Below the pieces are notes generated by a model. That model saw only the letters and a program-made list of their open reading frames with translations. It was not told where the DNA came from and searched no databases. Made by a program: the position numbers and the translations under genes. Of a stretch of DNA of 64,000 nt, positions 34,355 to 44,858 are shown piece by piece. The first letter of the stretch is position 1, and the number at the start of each line of letters is the position of its first letter. Where the stretch lies: NCBI RefSeq assembly GCF_000426705.1, contig NZ_AUFW01000007.1, positions 248,001 to 312,000 on the forward strand, read 5' to 3'. The stretch comes from Spirochaeta cellobiosiphila DSM 17781. Its GTDB lineage: Bacteria; Spirochaetota; Spirochaetia; DSM-17781.

Positions 34355-34852
34355 TTAGAAGAAATGCTCAACCTGATCAGATCTTTTATATTCTGTGACT
34401 TCATCACTATTAAACCAAAGGCCAATCTCCTTTTCTGCCTCCTCAACAGAGGCTGAAGCATGAATCACATTTCTAATTGATTCTTCTTTTTCCGTACTTA
34501 GAGCAAAAGTATGGTGACAGAAATCACCTCTTATAGTTCCAGGGAGTGCACTTTTGGGCTCAGTGGAACCAGCTAATTTCCGTACGACTTCTACAGCACT
34601 AACTCCTTCCACAACCATGGCAACAACCGGATCGGAAGTAATGAATTTAATTAAACGATTCCTAACATCCTCTCCATGACGAACAGCTATGTCATCATAA
34701 CTATAATGTTCACCAGCCAGTTGTGGTGTAGGTTTAACCATCTTCATGGCTATAATCTTCAAACCAGTACGTTCCAAACGTGAAATAATTTCTCCAATCA
34801 AAGCACGCCTAACCGCATCAGGTTTTAACAAAACTAAAGTATTTTCAAGCAT
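34355..34852 (-). CDS. ndk: Nucleoside diphosphate kinase
   Basis: This 165-residue enzyme exchanges the gamma phosphate between nucleoside triphosphates and diphosphates. The N-terminus TLVLLKPDAVRR and the segment AMVVEGVSAVEVVRKLAGSTEP are typical. The phospho-accepting His lies in RNVIHASAS. It is slightly longer than the common 140-150 residues because of its C-terminal tail. It overlaps cheY by one base, an unusual attachment of ndk to a chemotaxis operon. Confidence 0.93.
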   Translation of the reverse strand: MLENTLVLLKPDAVRRALIGEIISRLERTGLKIIAMKMVKPTPQLAGEHYSYDDIAVRHGEDVRNRLIKFITSDPVVAMVVEGVSAVEVVRKLAGSTEPKSALPGTIRGDFCHHTFALSTEKEESIRNVIHASASVEEAEKEIGLWFNSDEVTEYKRSDQVEHFF

Positions 34853-35217
34853 CAGTTTGGTAGTACCTTCCTAATTGTTCCTAAAAGTTTTTCATTATCA
34901 AAGGGCTTTACAATCCAACCGGTAGCTCCGGCTGCTTTACCTTCCTGCATTTTGCTATCTTGTGACTCAGTAGTCAATACGAGTATAGGTACAAATTTAT
35001 AGTCACTTAAGGATCTTGCTTCTTTTACTAAAGTGATTCCGTCCATATTAGGCATGTTAACATCTGTAATTACCAGATCATATTTTGCGGCTTTAACTTT
35101 ACTTAGCCCATCTTGACCATCTTCAGCAGTAATAACATCAAACCCATTTTCTTTTAGTACAAATTCTAAACTTTGACGAATGGCTGAGGAATCATCAACA
35201 ACTAGTATTTTTTTCAT
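34852..35217 (-). CDS. cheY: Chemotaxis response regulator CheY
   Basis: The 121-residue single receiver domain has Asp8-Asp9, the phosphorylation site Asp52 (VITDVNMPNMDG), Thr at the switch position (LVLTTESQ) and Lys104 (WIVKPF). In the chemotaxis operon it would carry phosphate from CheA to the flagellar motor. It is followed by ndk with a TAATG-type overlap and preceded by the receptor-like gene after 49 bases. Confidence 0.9.
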   Translation of the reverse strand: MKKILVVDDSSAIRQSLEFVLKENGFDVITAEDGQDGLSKVKAAKYDLVITDVNMPNMDGITLVKEARSLSDYKFVPILVLTTESQDSKMQEGKAAGATGWIVKPFDNEKLLGTIRKVLPN

Positions 35218-35266
35218 ACAATCCTCCTATCAAAACTATAATTCATGATTATATGCTTTTCAAATG

Positions 35267-37039
35267 CTAAAACAGCGTTACATCACCAGTTTCAACGGAA
35301 TCATCAGATAATTCTATACCCGCAGCATCACTGGCAGCTTTCTTATGTGTATAAATGGTAAATTGGTCTAAAAGCTTTTTAATCCGATCATCCTTCACTT
35401 CCCAAGAAGTAAGATTTCTTTTTTCTAAAGCTTCCTGGTATTGGACATTAAAATCAGCACTGGATTTCTCAAGAATACCACCTAATTCCTCTAATAAGGA
35501 CTCAAGATCTTGTAGATCATTCAAATCCTCTTCAATTATGGAAAACGAGCTAAGGAAATCACCTTCTACCAATGAAAAGTGTGATATGGAATGCTGCATT
35601 TTCGAACCTTCATTATATATCTCTTCATACATATCTTTTAACTGGGAAGAAAAGGTTTTAATAAAGCTTGATTCTTCTTTTGATTGTTCTGCTAGTTGAG
35701 AGACTACCCGTTTTGTTCCCTCTATAAAGTCTTTTGTCTTATTCAAGGCATCAGTAACATTTGATTCAATACTAACAATAACATCACTCATTTCTTCAAT
35801 ATTTTTAACCATTTCTTTTAGGGCCACCTGCCTTGCGACTTCTATACGGCTAGCTATATTAATATTCTGAAAGCGGTCAACCAAGGTTCCAATAGCAGAC
35901 AAATCTTTTTCCACACTTGATACCATTACATCAAGTTCTTTTGACAAATCAGAAACGTTAGATTTTTCCTTGAGCGATTTATTAAGACTTGAAACCACAT
36001 CTTCAATTATCTTCGTTGCCAAAGCAAAATTCTCAGCAAAGATACTTTTTGTATCTCCAACGGAATCGAAATGGGCCCGAAACTCTACAATCTTATCCTT
36101 CATCAGTGAGAATAGGCCTTTAAGAGATTCATACTCATGGGAAAAGGATAATACACTTGAAACATATTGCTTACGAATATCTTCTAATATCTCCTCACTC
36201 AATCGAGAGGCATCTACATAAAATCTTAATTCATCCATTGAATCATCAAATGCAGCCTTTTCTTTTTCATCTATAAATAGAATGATATGATCCAAGGATT
36301 GTCTCAAGATATCCTGCATCTGAATAGTCTGCATGACTTTCATAAAAGGCTGACGAATTTTTTTGGCAGTTTCCATTAAGTCTTTTAGAATACCTATTAC
36401 ATTCTGGGTCTCATGGAAAAAAGTATCAAAACTACGACTAATATCCTTTTCTAAGTTAGCTAATAAGTCTTGTTGACTCCCCAGACTCCCCCTTACTGTT
36501 TGTTGATATTCACCTAGGGTTAGTTCAATTTTTTCACCTTTCTGCCCCAAGGAATCAGCAAGACCTATCATTCTTTGTGTTAGTTTACGTATTTCTGAAG
36601 TTATATAACTAAAAGCCCCCCCAGCCTTTCCTGCTTTAACAGCAACCGTTAATGTGTTTATTGATATAATCTCCATATCAACAGAGACTTCTTTCAATTG
36701 ATTGATACTAACATCGATCTCTTTTATACCATTTATTTCCTTTTCTAAATTCGTTACCAAACCAGCATGGGCTTTTGTATTCTCATTTAGAAAATAGGAA
36801 GATTCCTCAATCAGATCTTTGGTTACACCTAACTTATATCCCAATTCCGAATCGAGAAAAGAATCTTCTCCTTGAGATAATATCTCCAAATCTTTCATTA
36901 CATCAGTCGAATGAGATAACTTATTATCAAACTGTTTTAACAATGAGGGGTAATTTGTTGCAATTCTAGCAAATACTTTTTCTGACCTTTTCTGAAATTC
37001 TTCTATTATCTTTCTTGCGTTTTGTATTTTTGATGTCAC
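35267..37039 (-). CDS. Soluble methyl-accepting chemotaxis-like protein
   Basis: The 590-residue protein is almost entirely helical and has no membrane segment. Residues about 120-160 (MEIISINTLTVAVKAGKAGG then FSYITSEIRKLTQRM) look like a diverged receptor signalling tip. A second, weaker tip-like stretch is NINIASRIEVARQVALKEM (about 395-413). The typical E-A-A-R-A-G core is not conserved, so CheW/CheA contact is uncertain. Lying between cheB and cheY, it may be a cytoplasmic receptor or a scaffold dedicated to this operon. Confidence 0.7.
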   Translation of the reverse strand: MTSKIQNARKIIEEFQKRSEKVFARIATNYPSLLKQFDNKLSHSTDVMKDLEILSQGEDSFLDSELGYKLGVTKDLIEESSYFLNENTKAHAGLVTNLEKEINGIKEIDVSINQLKEVSVDMEIISINTLTVAVKAGKAGGAFSYITSEIRKLTQRMIGLADSLGQKGEKIELTLGEYQQTVRGSLGSQQDLLANLEKDISRSFDTFFHETQNVIGILKDLMETAKKIRQPFMKVMQTIQMQDILRQSLDHIILFIDEKEKAAFDDSMDELRFYVDASRLSEEILEDIRKQYVSSVLSFSHEYESLKGLFSLMKDKIVEFRAHFDSVGDTKSIFAENFALATKIIEDVVSSLNKSLKEKSNVSDLSKELDVMVSSVEKDLSAIGTLVDRFQNINIASRIEVARQVALKEMVKNIEEMSDVIVSIESNVTDALNKTKDFIEGTKRVVSQLAEQSKEESSFIKTFSSQLKDMYEEIYNEGSKMQHSISHFSLVEGDFLSSFSIIEEDLNDLQDLESLLEELGGILEKSSADFNVQYQEALEKRNLTSWEVKDDRIKKLLDQFTIYTHKKAASDAAGIELSDDSVETGDVTLF

Positions 37040-37045
37040 ACTGTC

Positions 37046-38128
<1,083 letters not shown>

Positions 38129-38131
38129 TTA

Positions 38132-40318
38132 CTACACCTTTTGATGTTCTTTTGAGTTATGACGGGCTATTTCAGATATTTTTTCTACATCAACAATCAG
38201 GGCGACCCTTCCATTACCTAAAATAGTGGCACCACTGATACCTTCTAAATCCTGGTAGAGAGGACCTAATGTTTTAATAACAGTTTGATAATCCCCAATG
38301 ACTTCATCAACGACAAAGCCAACAAGATCCTGAGTTGACTTGATAACCACAACCTGTTCGATATCTCTATTATCACTTTCAAATTCAAATAATTTTTTAA
38401 GATGTATATAAGGAAGGATCTCATCTCTAAAAAGGATATATCTCCGGTTTTTCTGGCTCTCTACTTCTTCCTTTGTTAAGTCAACACAGGCTATGACAGA
38501 AGACAAAGGAATAACCATATACTCAGATCCAATACGAACAAGAAGCCCTTCAATAATGGCGAGAGTTAAGGGAAAAGAGAGGGTTATACGTGTGAATTGA
38601 TTGTAGACACTTTCTATTTTAATTTTACCTCGAAGAGCTTCAATCTGGCGTTTGACAACATCCATGCCAACACCCCTTCCACTTACACTGGAGACAACCT
38701 TGGCAGTCGAAAACCCAGGTTCAAAAATAAACCTAAAGATATCTTCATCGGACAAACCATTACCATCATTAACCAGCCCCCTTTCAATAGCTTTGTTAAG
38801 GATTCTGTCCTTATCTAGTCCATTACCATCATCCTCAATTATTATAGAGACACTGGCTCCCTGATGTACCGCTTTAAGGCATACAGTCCCCTGAGGATTT
38901 TTACCTTTTGCCTCCCTCTCTTGGGGTGTCTCAATACCATGATCTATACTGTTACGTATAATATGGACAAGAGGATCGTTTAGTTTTTCAATGATGGTTT
39001 TATCTAACTCAGTATCCCCACCTTCTGTATTCATAAGGACGGCTTTATCCAAATCTTGAGCTAAGTCTCTAACTAGTCTATTAAAACGAGTAAAGGTACT
39101 ACCAATGGGTACCATTCGTAATATCATGGCATTATCACGTAATTCCGTTGTTAGACGTTCTAACTCTTCGGAAACGGAGGCAAAGGAAGTATTTCTTTCA
39201 TGATCGGCAATTTGGGCAATCCTGGCTTGAACTGTTACCAGCTCACCGACCAAATCTACTAATTTATCAAGTTTATCCGATGATACCCGTAATGAACTAT
39301 TACTGGCAGGTTTCTTCTTCTCGATGACTTTCTTTATATGTTCCTGTTCAGATAATGCTGTATTAAGATCTTCCTCAGAAACCTTTTGATGATCCTTTAA
39401 AACCTCGCCAATTTTCTTTTGCCCTTTAAGAGCCTCATTAACGGTCTCCGCTTCAACCACTCCATTCTTTACAAGTATCTCACCTATACGGGGTTCTGTA
39501 CCTGGTATTAATTCACAATGGACTTCAGTTATTTCTAACTCGGAAGCGGCATCTAAAAAAATAAAAGCATCATCGACAAGGGTCCTCCCTTTATTGGTTG
39601 TAACAAGGATATCCCAAGCCAAATAATTATTTTCTGGTTTTAAGTTATCAAAAGAGGGAACTTCTTTATGAATAGTTCTGCAAGAATACTCTCCTAGCTC
39701 TTGTAATTCTTGAAGTATTAACAGAGGACGAGATCCAGTTAGGAAAAACTCAGGTGAGGGATGAAATTTTATTCGATAAGTAACATCCTTATTAACTGGG
39801 TCTTCCTCTTGAACCTCTTCTTTTTCAGGTTCCTTTATTGTTAGTTCTGTTTCTGGTTCTTCAGGAAGCTTCTCTTCTTCTGTTTTAACAGCTTCAACGA
39901 CAGGATCTCCGTCTTCCTTTACTTCAGGAGCCTCATCAGGATTTTCACTACGTTGTTCCACTAAATTGGTTATAACAACAATAAGCTCTTGAGCGGACTT
40001 ATCCAATTCAGGAGTATCTTCATCGAGCATTGCATAAATCTGATCACGGCAACGAAGAGTTAGGTCAATTAGCTTTTCGGTAACAGGTATTTCTCCATTT
40101 CTTAACTCTTCCATTACCGTTTCAACTTGGTGGGTAAAATGTGATATCTTCTCAAAACCAAACATTGACGAAGAGCCTTTAATAGTATGCATAACTCTAA
40201 ATACAGCAAACAAAGTATCCTTATCTTGGGGATCTTGTTCCAACTTAAGTAAGTCATCTTCTAGAGTTCCTAACAACTCAATAGCTTCTTCCTTGAAAGC
40301 TTCCTTAAACTTATCCAA
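38132..40318 (-). CDS. cheA: Chemotaxis histidine kinase CheA
   Basis: The 728-residue kinase has the order HPt (His44 in VMHTIKGSSSMFGFEK), an acidic linker (about 130-170) and a P2-like domain (about 175-270). An inserted segment with two repeats like RIGEILVKNGVVEAETVNEA (about 277-335) comes next. Then follow dimerisation and ATPase domains (N-box HIIRNSIDHG, G1 DDGNGLD, G2 GRGVGMD) and a C-terminal CheW-like domain (about 590-720). The inserted repeats resemble the N-terminal domain of type II secretion ATPases. It starts 17 bases after the STAS gene and receives receptor signals through CheW. Confidence 0.95.
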   Translation of the reverse strand: MDKFKEAFKEEAIELLGTLEDDLLKLEQDPQDKDTLFAVFRVMHTIKGSSSMFGFEKISHFTHQVETVMEELRNGEIPVTEKLIDLTLRCRDQIYAMLDEDTPELDKSAQELIVVITNLVEQRSENPDEAPEVKEDGDPVVEAVKTEEEKLPEEPETELTIKEPEKEEVQEEDPVNKDVTYRIKFHPSPEFFLTGSRPLLILQELQELGEYSCRTIHKEVPSFDNLKPENNYLAWDILVTTNKGRTLVDDAFIFLDAASELEITEVHCELIPGTEPRIGEILVKNGVVEAETVNEALKGQKKIGEVLKDHQKVSEEDLNTALSEQEHIKKVIEKKKPASNSSLRVSSDKLDKLVDLVGELVTVQARIAQIADHERNTSFASVSEELERLTTELRDNAMILRMVPIGSTFTRFNRLVRDLAQDLDKAVLMNTEGGDTELDKTIIEKLNDPLVHIIRNSIDHGIETPQEREAKGKNPQGTVCLKAVHQGASVSIIIEDDGNGLDKDRILNKAIERGLVNDGNGLSDEDIFRFIFEPGFSTAKVVSSVSGRGVGMDVVKRQIEALRGKIKIESVYNQFTRITLSFPLTLAIIEGLLVRIGSEYMVIPLSSVIACVDLTKEEVESQKNRRYILFRDEILPYIHLKKLFEFESDNRDIEQVVVIKSTQDLVGFVVDEVIGDYQTVIKTLGPLYQDLEGISGATILGNGRVALIVDVEKISEIARHNSKEHQKV

Positions 40319-40335
40319 TATCTTCTCACCTTTAC

Positions 40336-40662
40336 TTATTCTTTAAGTATTTCGAATAGAGGAAACCTTTCCATTTCCCCTGGCAAATCAACACCTAAAC
40401 CTAATACAGTAATAGCGTCCCTAATGTCTTCTGAAAGAGTTCCACTAATAAGGACTTTATTATCATGTTCTTCCAATGTCTTATTTAATGATATCAACAG
40501 CTGAAAAAAAGTGGTATCAAACCTATTTACAGAGGTTAAATCAATAACAAAATCTTCTTCCTTAATATCTAAAGCGGTTATTTCTTCATAAAGATCTACT
40601 ATGTTTTCTACAGTAAAATCGCCTTCAAAGGTATAAGTGTTCTCTTCATTCTTGGTTATCAT
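40336..40662 (-). CDS. STAS domain protein in chemotaxis operon
   Basis: The product of about 108 residues has a STAS-like fold: DFVIDLTSVNRFDTTFFQLLI holds the strand-helix with the usual acceptor position (Thr where anti-sigma antagonists have Ser), followed by VLISGTLSEDI. The ATG at 40662 is inside the end of cheW, 17 bases before the cheW stop codon. The GAGG-rich codons at the end of cheW act as its ribosome-binding site. A partner-switch or scaffold role in the signalling array is inference. Confidence 0.75.
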   Translation of the reverse strand: MITKNEENTYTFEGDFTVENIVDLYEEITALDIKEEDFVIDLTSVNRFDTTFFQLLISLNKTLEEHDNKVLISGTLSEDIRDAITVLGLGVDLPGEMERFPLFEILKE

Positions 40663-41173
40663 CACCCTCTTCCTCTTCCTTTTCTTCAACTTGATCTGTA
40701 ACACCCATCGCGGCTATATCTTCAGAAGTCATGATTCGGTCTATGTTTAGAATGACAATAAATTCCTCTCCCTGCCGACCCATACCATAAATAAATTGTG
40801 TATCTAATTTTGTTCCGATTTTAGGTGCCGGCTCAATGGAAGAAGAAGGGATTTCGATTACTTCTTGAACAGAATCTGTAATGGCCCCAACAGTTAAAAG
40901 TTCATCATCATATTCAATCTCTAGTATGATAATACTGGAATCAACAGTTTTATCGACTTCCTCTAAACCAAATTTCAACCTAAGATCAATGATAGGTACG
41001 ACACTTCCTCTTAAGTTAATCACACCCTTCATGAAATCAGGCATACGCGGAACTCGAGTAAACTCAGAAAACTCCAACACTTCCCGAACTTTTATAACAT
41101 CAATAGCGTAGCTTTCCACATCGAGGGTGAATGTCAAATAGTGGCTAGTTTTTGTTGATAGGCCGTTCTCCAT
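40646..41173 (-). CDS. cheW: Chemotaxis coupling protein CheW
   Basis: The 175-residue protein contains a full CheW domain (about 8-155), with VIKVREVLEFSEFTRVPRMP and the beta-barrel segment GVINLRGSVVPIIDLRLKFG. It couples receptors to CheA. A short Glu-rich tail (EEKEEEEGDDNQE) overlaps the STAS start. It is the first gene of the minus-strand chemotaxis operon cheW-STAS-cheA-cheB-receptor-like-cheY-ndk. Confidence 0.92.
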   Translation of the reverse strand: MENGLSTKTSHYLTFTLDVESYAIDVIKVREVLEFSEFTRVPRMPDFMKGVINLRGSVVPIIDLRLKFGLEEVDKTVDSSIIILEIEYDDELLTVGAITDSVQEVIEIPSSSIEPAPKIGTKLDTQFIYGMGRQGEEFIVILNIDRIMTSEDIAAMGVTDQVEEKEEEEGDDNQE

Positions 41174-41268
41174 TATATCAAGACTCCCTATTTGATTCTG
41201 AATACACTAAAGTCTAGTTCTAAAGATTTTTATTTGCCAGAAATAAGTAAACTTTTTGATGAAACTGT

Positions 41269-41298
41269 TTGGGAGGACATAGAAATAAACGATATAAT
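41269..41298 (+). promoter_or_regulatory. Promoter of the FHA gene
   Basis: TTGGGA (41269-41274) and a consensus TATAAT (41293-41298) lie 18 bases apart on the plus strand, 21 bases before the FHA start at 41320. Confidence 0.5.
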
Positions 41299-41319
41299 GA
41301 GATCGAGAGGTTACATGTA

Positions 41320-41661
41320 ATGAAAGATGAAACTATTATTTCAAATAGTAATATTGGTAAGCACTTAAATAAAGTTATTAGGAAAGAACAAAGAACTATC
41401 CAATTTAAAGGAAGAAAATTCCCCTTAATTGGAATCATTACTTTAGGAAGAGACAGCACCAATACCTTTGTTATAGAAGACAAACTAGCCTCAAGGAATC
41501 ACGCCTTAATACAGAAAATAAAAGAAGTTTTTTATCTTAAGGATCTCAACAGTACAAATGGAACCTTTCTTAATAATCAAAGCATACCTGAAAATAAATA
41601 CGTCAAATTAAATAAAGGGGATGTCATAGGGATAGGCAAAACAGAATTAACTATATTTTAG
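41320..41661 (+). CDS. FHA domain protein
   Basis: The 113-residue product is almost a single forkhead-associated domain that binds phosphothreonine. Conserved features are TLGRDSTNTFVI (Gly-Arg), SRNHALI (Ser-x-x-His) and LKDLNSTNGTFLNN (Asn-Gly). The ATG at 41320 with GAGAGG nine bases upstream is preferred over the earlier in-frame start at 41269. It is divergent from the chemotaxis operon. Confidence 0.88.
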   Translation: MKDETIISNSNIGKHLNKVIRKEQRTIQFKGRKFPLIGIITLGRDSTNTFVIEDKLASRNHALIQKIKEVFYLKDLNSTNGTFLNNQSIPENKYVKLNKGDVIGIGKTELTIF

Positions 41662-41714
41662 ATAATGACTCTAGCCTTCTTTACTCATACTTCTATAATT
41701 GGCACAATAGACCA

Positions 41715-42710
41715 ATGAAAAAAAGAATATACATATTGTTGTTTATCTATTTAGGATGTGTATTTCATCTCTATGCCTTTGATAACAATGATAAGATGGC
41801 AATACTAGAGAATATGCCCTCCTATCTACAGACGGGAAATTCTGCCATAAGTAAAGAATTAAGAACGTATCTGGATAATTTTTATTTACCCTACGAAAAG
41901 ACAACCTATCGATATGGATTTATATCAACTGATTATGGTCACCTATTTGTTCAATCTTTCCAACCTAAAAAGCCGAAAGCAGTCGTTGCTGTTAGTCATG
42001 GATACTTAGAACATTCTGCCTGGACTTTTCAGCTAACAAACTTTCTCATTAATGAAAATTATATTGTTGTTTTGTATGACCATTATGGACATGGCTTTTC
42101 TGATGGGACACCTGGTCACATCGATGAATTCACCCAATATGGTTATGGGTTTTCAAAAGTTATCGACACTGTTTATCCTCTTTGGAAAGACTTACCCTTT
42201 GTTGCCATAGGACATAGTTTGGGCGGTGCTACCATTATACAATACACATTATCCCAGAAACATAGCCCATTGAAGGGAATTGTCTTGGCTGCTCCTCTTG
42301 TAAGAAGCTACCTTTGGGGACCCAGTGCTGCTGCCGTTAATATATTTGATTCGGTAGTTAATCGAATTCCCAGACGCTTTTCCTATAGAAAAGAGTTAAT
42401 AGATAAAGGGAAGAATGACCCCCTGCAAACCAAAACAATGCCCTTAACATGGATGGAAGCTTTAGTAGAATGGGATAGTTGGAATGATACCTATCCGACA
42501 ACAGATATACCTACCTTGTTACTTCAGGGAGCGAAGGACACTGTTGTAGATAGTGAATACAATTATTCCTGGATAAAAAAGCACTACACAGACCTTAAAT
42601 ACCAAAGATACGAAGATGCTGATCATTTACTATTTTTAGAAAGTGATGAATTACAAGAGCAGATTTTTATTGACATTAAACATTTTCTAAACGATTTACT
42701 TGAGGAATGA
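41715..42710 (+). CDS. Exported alpha/beta hydrolase (monoacylglycerol lipase-like)
   Basis: A signal peptide (MKKRIYILLFIYLGCVFHLYA) precedes an alpha/beta hydrolase of the Hydrolase_4 type. The oxyanion region is AVSHGYLEHSAW, the nucleophile Ser is in GHSLGGA (about 170-176), the acid is probably in LLQGAKDTVVD, and the His is in DADHLLFLES. The likely substrates are monoglycerides or lysophospholipids in the envelope. It overlaps the HAD gene by four bases. Confidence 0.88.
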   Translation: MKKRIYILLFIYLGCVFHLYAFDNNDKMAILENMPSYLQTGNSAISKELRTYLDNFYLPYEKTTYRYGFISTDYGHLFVQSFQPKKPKAVVAVSHGYLEHSAWTFQLTNFLINENYIVVLYDHYGHGFSDGTPGHIDEFTQYGYGFSKVIDTVYPLWKDLPFVAIGHSLGGATIIQYTLSQKHSPLKGIVLAAPLVRSYLWGPSAAAVNIFDSVVNRIPRRFSYRKELIDKGKNDPLQTKTMPLTWMEALVEWDSWNDTYPTTDIPTLLLQGAKDTVVDSEYNYSWIKKHYTDLKYQRYEDADHLLFLESDELQEQIFIDIKHFLNDLLEE

Positions 42711-43519
42711 TCATGAATGACTTTAATAATATTTTTATAATTACAGACCTGGATGGTACATTATTGAATGACCAGCATAAGATTAGTCAGGAAAACCTGG
42801 AGGCCATAGATTTTTTTGTGAAGAATGGCGGGGATTTCACTATCGCAACAGGTAGAACCAGATACTCTGCTAAACCCTATATAAAACAACTTCCTATTAC
42901 TCAACCAGTTATCCTGGGTAATGGTTGTCGAGTGTATGATCCCACAAAAGATACAGATTTATTTCAGGTGGATTTACCTGTGGATATTCTTCCCATGGTA
43001 AAAGATATTGCCAATAAATATCCCAAGATGGGCATACAGACTTACAAAGATGAGATGGCAGTAATATTAAATTCAAGTGATTATACAACAGATCAATTTG
43101 ATATCGAAAACATACCATTAAAGCATAGTAGAATAGACTCTCTTCCCCTACCCTGGATGAAGATCATCTTTGCCAGTACCAATGATAAACTAACAGAACT
43201 CAGGGATTATATCCTGCGTAAGTATACCAATTATAATCCAATTTTCAGTCATCAGTATTATCTTGAAATTCTTCCGGTAGAAGCCACAAAGGGGAAAGCC
43301 CTTGAATTTCTCATAAACAATTCTCCTAACCTGGATGGGAAAAAAGTATACACTATTGGAGATCAACCGAATGATATTTCCCTTCTCGAAGTAGGACAAA
43401 TTAAGGCTGCTGTGGCTAATGCCCATCCTGATTTAAAGCTAAAAGCCCACATAGAAGTGAATCATCACAATGATCACGCCCTTGCTGATCTCATTAATCG
43501 AATAAGCTTAGGACTCTAG
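42707..43519 (+). CDS. HAD superfamily phosphatase, Cof subfamily
   Basis: The 270-residue protein carries HAD motif I (ITDLDGTLLNDQ), a large C2-type cap, and motif IV in TIGDQPNDISLLEVG, as in the Cof/YidA group that dephosphorylates sugar phosphates and cofactors such as FMN or PLP. It overlaps the upstream hydrolase by four bases (ATGA) and precedes proA by about 60 bases. Confidence 0.9.
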   Translation: MIMNDFNNIFIITDLDGTLLNDQHKISQENLEAIDFFVKNGGDFTIATGRTRYSAKPYIKQLPITQPVILGNGCRVYDPTKDTDLFQVDLPVDILPMVKDIANKYPKMGIQTYKDEMAVILNSSDYTTDQFDIENIPLKHSRIDSLPLPWMKIIFASTNDKLTELRDYILRKYTNYNPIFSHQYYLEILPVEATKGKALEFLINNSPNLDGKKVYTIGDQPNDISLLEVGQIKAAVANAHPDLKLKAHIEVNHHNDHALADLINRISLGL

Positions 43520-43580
43520 GATTATTTATCCAAAACTGTTATCTTTTGATCAATATTACTATCAATAGATAGGGGGAATT

Positions 43581-44858
43581 ATGACTGTAATAGAACTTGC
43601 GGTTAGAACAAAAGCAGCATCCAATGAATTGACAGCGATAGACTCTGTTAAAAAAAATGAAGTATTGAATAATATAAACACATTACTTACAGAAAGAAAA
43701 AGTTCTATTATGGAAGCTAACGAATGCGACCTTAAGACAGCAACTGCTGATCATCTCGCCGCACCCCTTATTAAAAGACTCAAATTCGATCAAAGCAAGA
43801 TTGAACAAGTACAAGAGGGCATTCTTAGCCTTATTAAACTACCAGACCCTTCCAATAAAACCCTTGAGAAAAAGGAATTGGATAAAGACCTTATTCTTGA
43901 GAGGGTCAGTTGTCCTATAGGCGTTATTGGCATGATATTCGAATCACGGCCTGATGCTTTAGTACAGATATCAACACTTTGTCTAAAAAGCGGCAATGGG
44001 GTTATCCTAAAAGGCGGCTCAGAAGCGATAAATACCAATAAAATCCTAACAGAAATTATAAAAGAAGCCTCAAAGAAAGCAGGTATTACTTCAGACTGGA
44101 TCAATCTCATAGAGACCAGAGATGATGTCAAACAAATGCTTGCTTTGGATAAACAAATAGATTTAATTATCCCAAGAGGATCCAATGAATTTGTTCAATA
44201 TATAATGAACAACTCCAATATTCCCGTATTGGGCCATGCAGATGGTATTACACATGCCTATATAGATGTGGAAGCTAATGAAGATATGGTGATTAGTCTT
44301 ATTGTAGACTCGAAGACACAATACGTCGCTGTTTGTAATGCTTTAGAAACTTTGCTCATACATAAATCTATTGCGCCCCGAGTATTACCCAAGTTGAAGA
44401 AGGCACTAGAGGCCAGGAATGTTGAGATTCGCGGATGTGAACAAACCAGGAATATTATTGATTGCCAGCAAGCAACAGAAGAGGACTGGAAAACAGAGTA
44501 TTTAGACTTAATCCTGTCAATAAAGCTCGTAGAAGATATGGACGAAGCTATATCTCATATCCATAAGTACACCTCTGGTCATACAGAACTAATTATTACA
44601 GACAATGTAGAAAAAGCAGAGTTTTTCTTAAATGCCGTTGATTCTGCAGATGTCTTCTGGAATTGCTCTACAAGATTCAGTGATGGATTTAGATATGGAT
44701 TAGGTGCAGAAGTGGGAATTAGCACCAATAAAATTCATGCAAGAGGTCCAGTAGGAATGGAAGGTCTTCTTATTTACAAATGGAAACTGAGAGGTCACGG
44801 ACACATTGTAGAAGATTACACATCAGGAAAAAGGACCTTTACACATAAATCCCTATGA
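43581..44858 (+). CDS. proA: Glutamate-5-semialdehyde dehydrogenase (gamma-glutamyl phosphate reductase)
   Basis: This is the second enzyme of proline synthesis; it reduces glutamyl-5-phosphate with NADPH. The catalytic Cys lies in TQYVAVCNALETLL (about residue 256), and other family segments are CPIGVIGMIFESRPDA and TRFSDGFRYGLGAEVGIST near the C-terminus. At 425 residues it has normal length. AGGGGG before the ATG acts as a ribosome-binding site. It overlaps proB by four bases, the reverse of the usual proB-proA order. Confidence 0.96.
   Translation: MTVIELAVRTKAASNELTAIDSVKKNEVLNNINTLLTERKSSIMEANECDLKTATADHLAAPLIKRLKFDQSKIEQVQEGILSLIKLPDPSNKTLEKKELDKDLILERVSCPIGVIGMIFESRPDALVQISTLCLKSGNGVILKGGSEAINTNKILTEIIKEASKKAGITSDWINLIETRDDVKQMLALDKQIDLIIPRGSNEFVQYIMNNSNIPVLGHADGITHAYIDVEANEDMVISLIVDSKTQYVAVCNALETLLIHKSIAPRVLPKLKKALEARNVEIRGCEQTRNIIDCQQATEEDWKTEYLDLILSIKLVEDMDEAISHIHKYTSGHTELIITDNVEKAEFFLNAVDSADVFWNCSTRFSDGFRYGLGAEVGISTNKIHARGPVGMEGLLIYKWKLRGHGHIVEDYTSGKRTFTHKSL

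Noticed and set aside
35355-35699. Plus-strand ORF opposite the receptor-like gene
   Set aside because: It is the complement of a helical, biased coding sequence and has no ribosome-binding site. The same holds for 37542-37907, 45331-45720, 43790-44185 and 22476-22823.
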